A stretch of DNA of 64,000 nucleotides from SABI01 sp963676605. GTDB taxonomy: Bacteria > Spirochaetota > Spirochaetia > Sphaerochaetales > Sphaerochaetaceae. Made by a program: the position numbers and the translations under genes. The stretch is taken from positions 74,769 through 138,768 of the forward strand of contig CAXXSP010000034.1 in the NCBI GenBank assembly GCA_963676605.2. Direction: 5' to 3'. The notes under the pieces are model-generated. The model ran no database searches. It saw only the letters and a program-made list of their open reading frames with translations, and was not told the origin of the DNA. The stretch's first letter is position 1. The number at the start of each line of letters is the position of its first letter. Positions 62,573 to 64,000 of this stretch are shown piece after piece.

Positions 62573-62615
62573 ACCCTGCGCTTGCACAACATGCCGAATT
62601 CATTGTATATTTACT

Positions 62616-62633
62616 TTGGCGCGAGGTTTGCTA
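62616..62633 (+). promoter_or_regulatory. Candidate sigma-54 promoter
   Basis: TTGGCGCGAGGTTTGCT has the -24 GG and -12 GC exactly ten bases apart, with flanking TGGC and TTTGC close to the consensus. Transcription would begin near 62,643, just before the exported-protein gene. Confidence 0.5.
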
Positions 62634-62646
62634 ACAGTTAAGATCT

Positions 62647-62985
62647 ATGAACAAAATGACAGCGATGAAAACGAAATATATCTACAGCTTTATTCTGGTC
62701 CTGATGGTCATTGTCATGGTCTGCCAGCTTCACCCTACTCCCGTCTCTGCAGCCAGTGGCCAGACAAACAACCTGCAGGCCATCGCCGCGGAAAGCGTTC
62801 AACCAGAAGCAGAGTTCAGCTATCCCGCGGATCTGCCTATCCCCCCCAGCCCTGCAATCGATCCCTGTCAGCAGCAGATCGCCGAAACTGACCGAAGCAC
62901 TCTTTCTCCGGTAGCAACCGGAAACAGCCGTCCACTCTGGGCATTGTACCCGAACCGTCCCCCACCAGCCAGGAACAGCATCTGA
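62647..62985 (+). CDS. Short exported protein, hypothetical
   Basis: The 112-residue frame begins with a good signal peptide (core YSFILVLMVIVMVCQL, cleavage near PVSAASG). A short Pro/Ala/Gln-rich mature part follows with one Cys (DPCQQQ) and no known domain. The predicted transcription start is 4-22 bases from the three candidate ATGs (62,647, 62,656, 62,665); no clear ribosome site is present. It is plausible but unconfirmed. Confidence 0.45.
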   Translation: MNKMTAMKTKYIYSFILVLMVIVMVCQLHPTPVSAASGQTNNLQAIAAESVQPEAEFSYPADLPIPPSPAIDPCQQQIAETDRSTLSPVATGNSRPLWALYPNRPPPARNSI

Positions 62986-63144
62986 ACCAGAGCAACAACC
63001 ATTTGCCAAAAAAACGGTTTCAAAGACAAAATAATCGGCTAAAATCCGCCGGATAAACTGCTATTCGCCCAGAAAATACAGATGAAGCGACCGTAGCACT
63101 GTCACGGTCCTTGACCGCAAAACTTCGACCCTAAGGAATCAAGG

Positions 63145-64000
63145 ATGGATACTGTACAACAACGCTTTAAATCCCTTGCCGAAACCCTGCAGACACAGAT
63201 CATCGGTCAGCCGCACCTGATCGAGGCGCTGCTGATCGCCCTGCTGGCCGATGGCCACCTGCTGGTTGAAGGAGCCCCCGGACTGGCCAAGACAAGAGCG
63301 ATCCGCCAACTGGGAGACCAGCTTGAAGGCAGCTTTCACCGCGTCCAGTTCACCCCCGATCTGCTCCCGGCCGACCTGACCGGAACCGAGATCTTCCGCC
63401 CCCAGGATGGCAGCTTTCAGTTCCAGCGCGGCCCGCTGTTTCACAACCTGATCCTCGCCGATGAGATCAACCGTGCTCCGGCCAAGGTCCAGTCAGCCCT
63501 GCTCGAGGCGATGGCTGGCCGAACATCAGATCACCGTTGGCCAGACCAGCTATAAACTTGCCGACCCGTTTCTGGTCATGGCAACCCAGAACCCGATCGA
63601 ACAGGAAGGCACCTATCCCCTGCCGGAGGCCCAGCTCGACCGCTTTCTGCTTCATGTACTGATCGACTATCCCGAGGCCGCAACCGAACGCCAGATTCTA
63701 CAGCTGGCCCGCGGCGAAGCAGCGCAAGCAGCCGAAACGGTCAAAACGGAACCGATCTCAACGGCAGAGCTGCGTCAGGCACGCCAGCAGGTCCTCGCAG
63801 TCCATATGGCCGAAAACCTGGAGGAGTACCTGGTGCAGTTGATTCTGGCGACGCGCAAGCCGCAGAACTGGGGCGACGAACTGGCCGACTGGCTGATCTA
63901 CGGCGCCAGCCCGCGCGCCACTATTGCCCTCGACCGCTGTTCCAGAGCCCGCGCCTGGCTGGCGGGACGTGACTATGTCACCCCCGAAGATATCCAGCAA
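63145..64000 (+). pseudogene. MoxR-family AAA ATPase, frameshifted and running off the window
   Basis: The first frame gives Walker A (VEGAPGLAKTRAI), FHRVQFTPDLLPADLTG and Walker B (LILADEINRAPAKVQ), then LLEAM. A tandem TGGC duplication (63,512-63,519) shifts the frame. The protein resumes as AEHQITVGQTSY, MATQNPIEQEGTYPLPEAQLDRF, and YGASPRATIALDR to the window edge. MoxR ATPases act as chaperones for metal insertion or complex assembly, usually beside VWA-domain and DUF58 genes. Removing four bases restores a normal family member, so it may be an error or a recent mutation. A start with no strong ribosome site at GATG 63,145 is accepted on family length. Confidence 0.85.

Overview
The window looks like two unrelated pieces of DNA joined at about 55,960-55,980. 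The left 56 kb reads as a free-living, probably anaerobic spirochaete: many 7TM-PAS histidine kinases, a rubrerythrin, a long KamA-type radical SAM protein, an AmmeMemoRadiSam operon, accessory genes for a selenium-dependent molybdenum hydroxylase, and a BMP-family nucleoside/riboflavin-type ABC transporter. The right 8 kb has different base and codon use, dispersed palindromic intergenic repeats, a candidate sigma-54 promoter and a beta-helix protein ending in a PDLGAYEF-type motif. It looks deltaproteobacterial, perhaps Desulfuromonas-like, but that is a guess. The join cuts an ABC ATPase gene and a beta-helix gene in mid-frame, so an assembly chimera is the simplest explanation.

Layout of the left part. 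Positions 1-4,408 (minus) hold an HD-GYP response regulator and a large hybrid kinase with PAS, GAF, two receiver domains and Hpt. Positions 4,648-17,166 (minus) are a long run of co-directional genes that I read as a surface-fibre system. It has five small exported subunits (three clear paralogues), a PapD-like chaperone, an usher-like outer-membrane protein, a small predicted barrel, two coiled-coil envelope proteins sharing a novel C-terminal domain, and an MscS channel. An 862-bp intergenic region then carries four copies of an 18-bp palindrome (consensus TGTAGGAANTTGCCTACA) and two diverged stem-closed elements. Facing away from the fibre genes, 18,029-28,305 encodes five paralogous 7TM-PAS kinases and two nearly identical NarL-type regulators, probably the system that reads a signal and controls the palindromes. 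A 940-bp block (end of kinase 3 plus regulator 1) is repeated with 7 mismatches at the end of kinase 5 plus regulator 2.

Positions 28,311-45,119 are mostly metabolic: an XRE-like regulator, rubrerythrin, GNAT, an FGGY sugar kinase, KamA plus a catalytically dead Eda-like protein, a PHP phosphatase, AmmeMemoRadiSam B-A-radical SAM, a DEAD-box helicase, a DUF2804 protein, an aldo/keto reductase, and YqeC with a fused XdhC-YqeB. Positions 45,233-47,814 hold trpR-trpB and an NAD-dependent epimerase. Both trpB and the epimerase carry several single-base frameshifts, mostly one extra base in a short homopolymer, which suggests poor consensus quality. Then come a MarR regulator with a perfect operator, an acyltransferase-like gene with a DUF6320-like partner, trkA-trkH, and the truncated ABC operon.

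The right part (55,978-64,000) holds a frameshifted beta-helix gene, an operon of two ATP-grasp proteins plus an MFS exporter (a possible small-peptide pathway), an EF-hand-rich protein, a short exported protein behind the candidate sigma-54 promoter, and a MoxR ATPase broken by a 4-bp tandem duplication. I saw no rRNA, tRNA, CRISPR array, transposase or phage gene.
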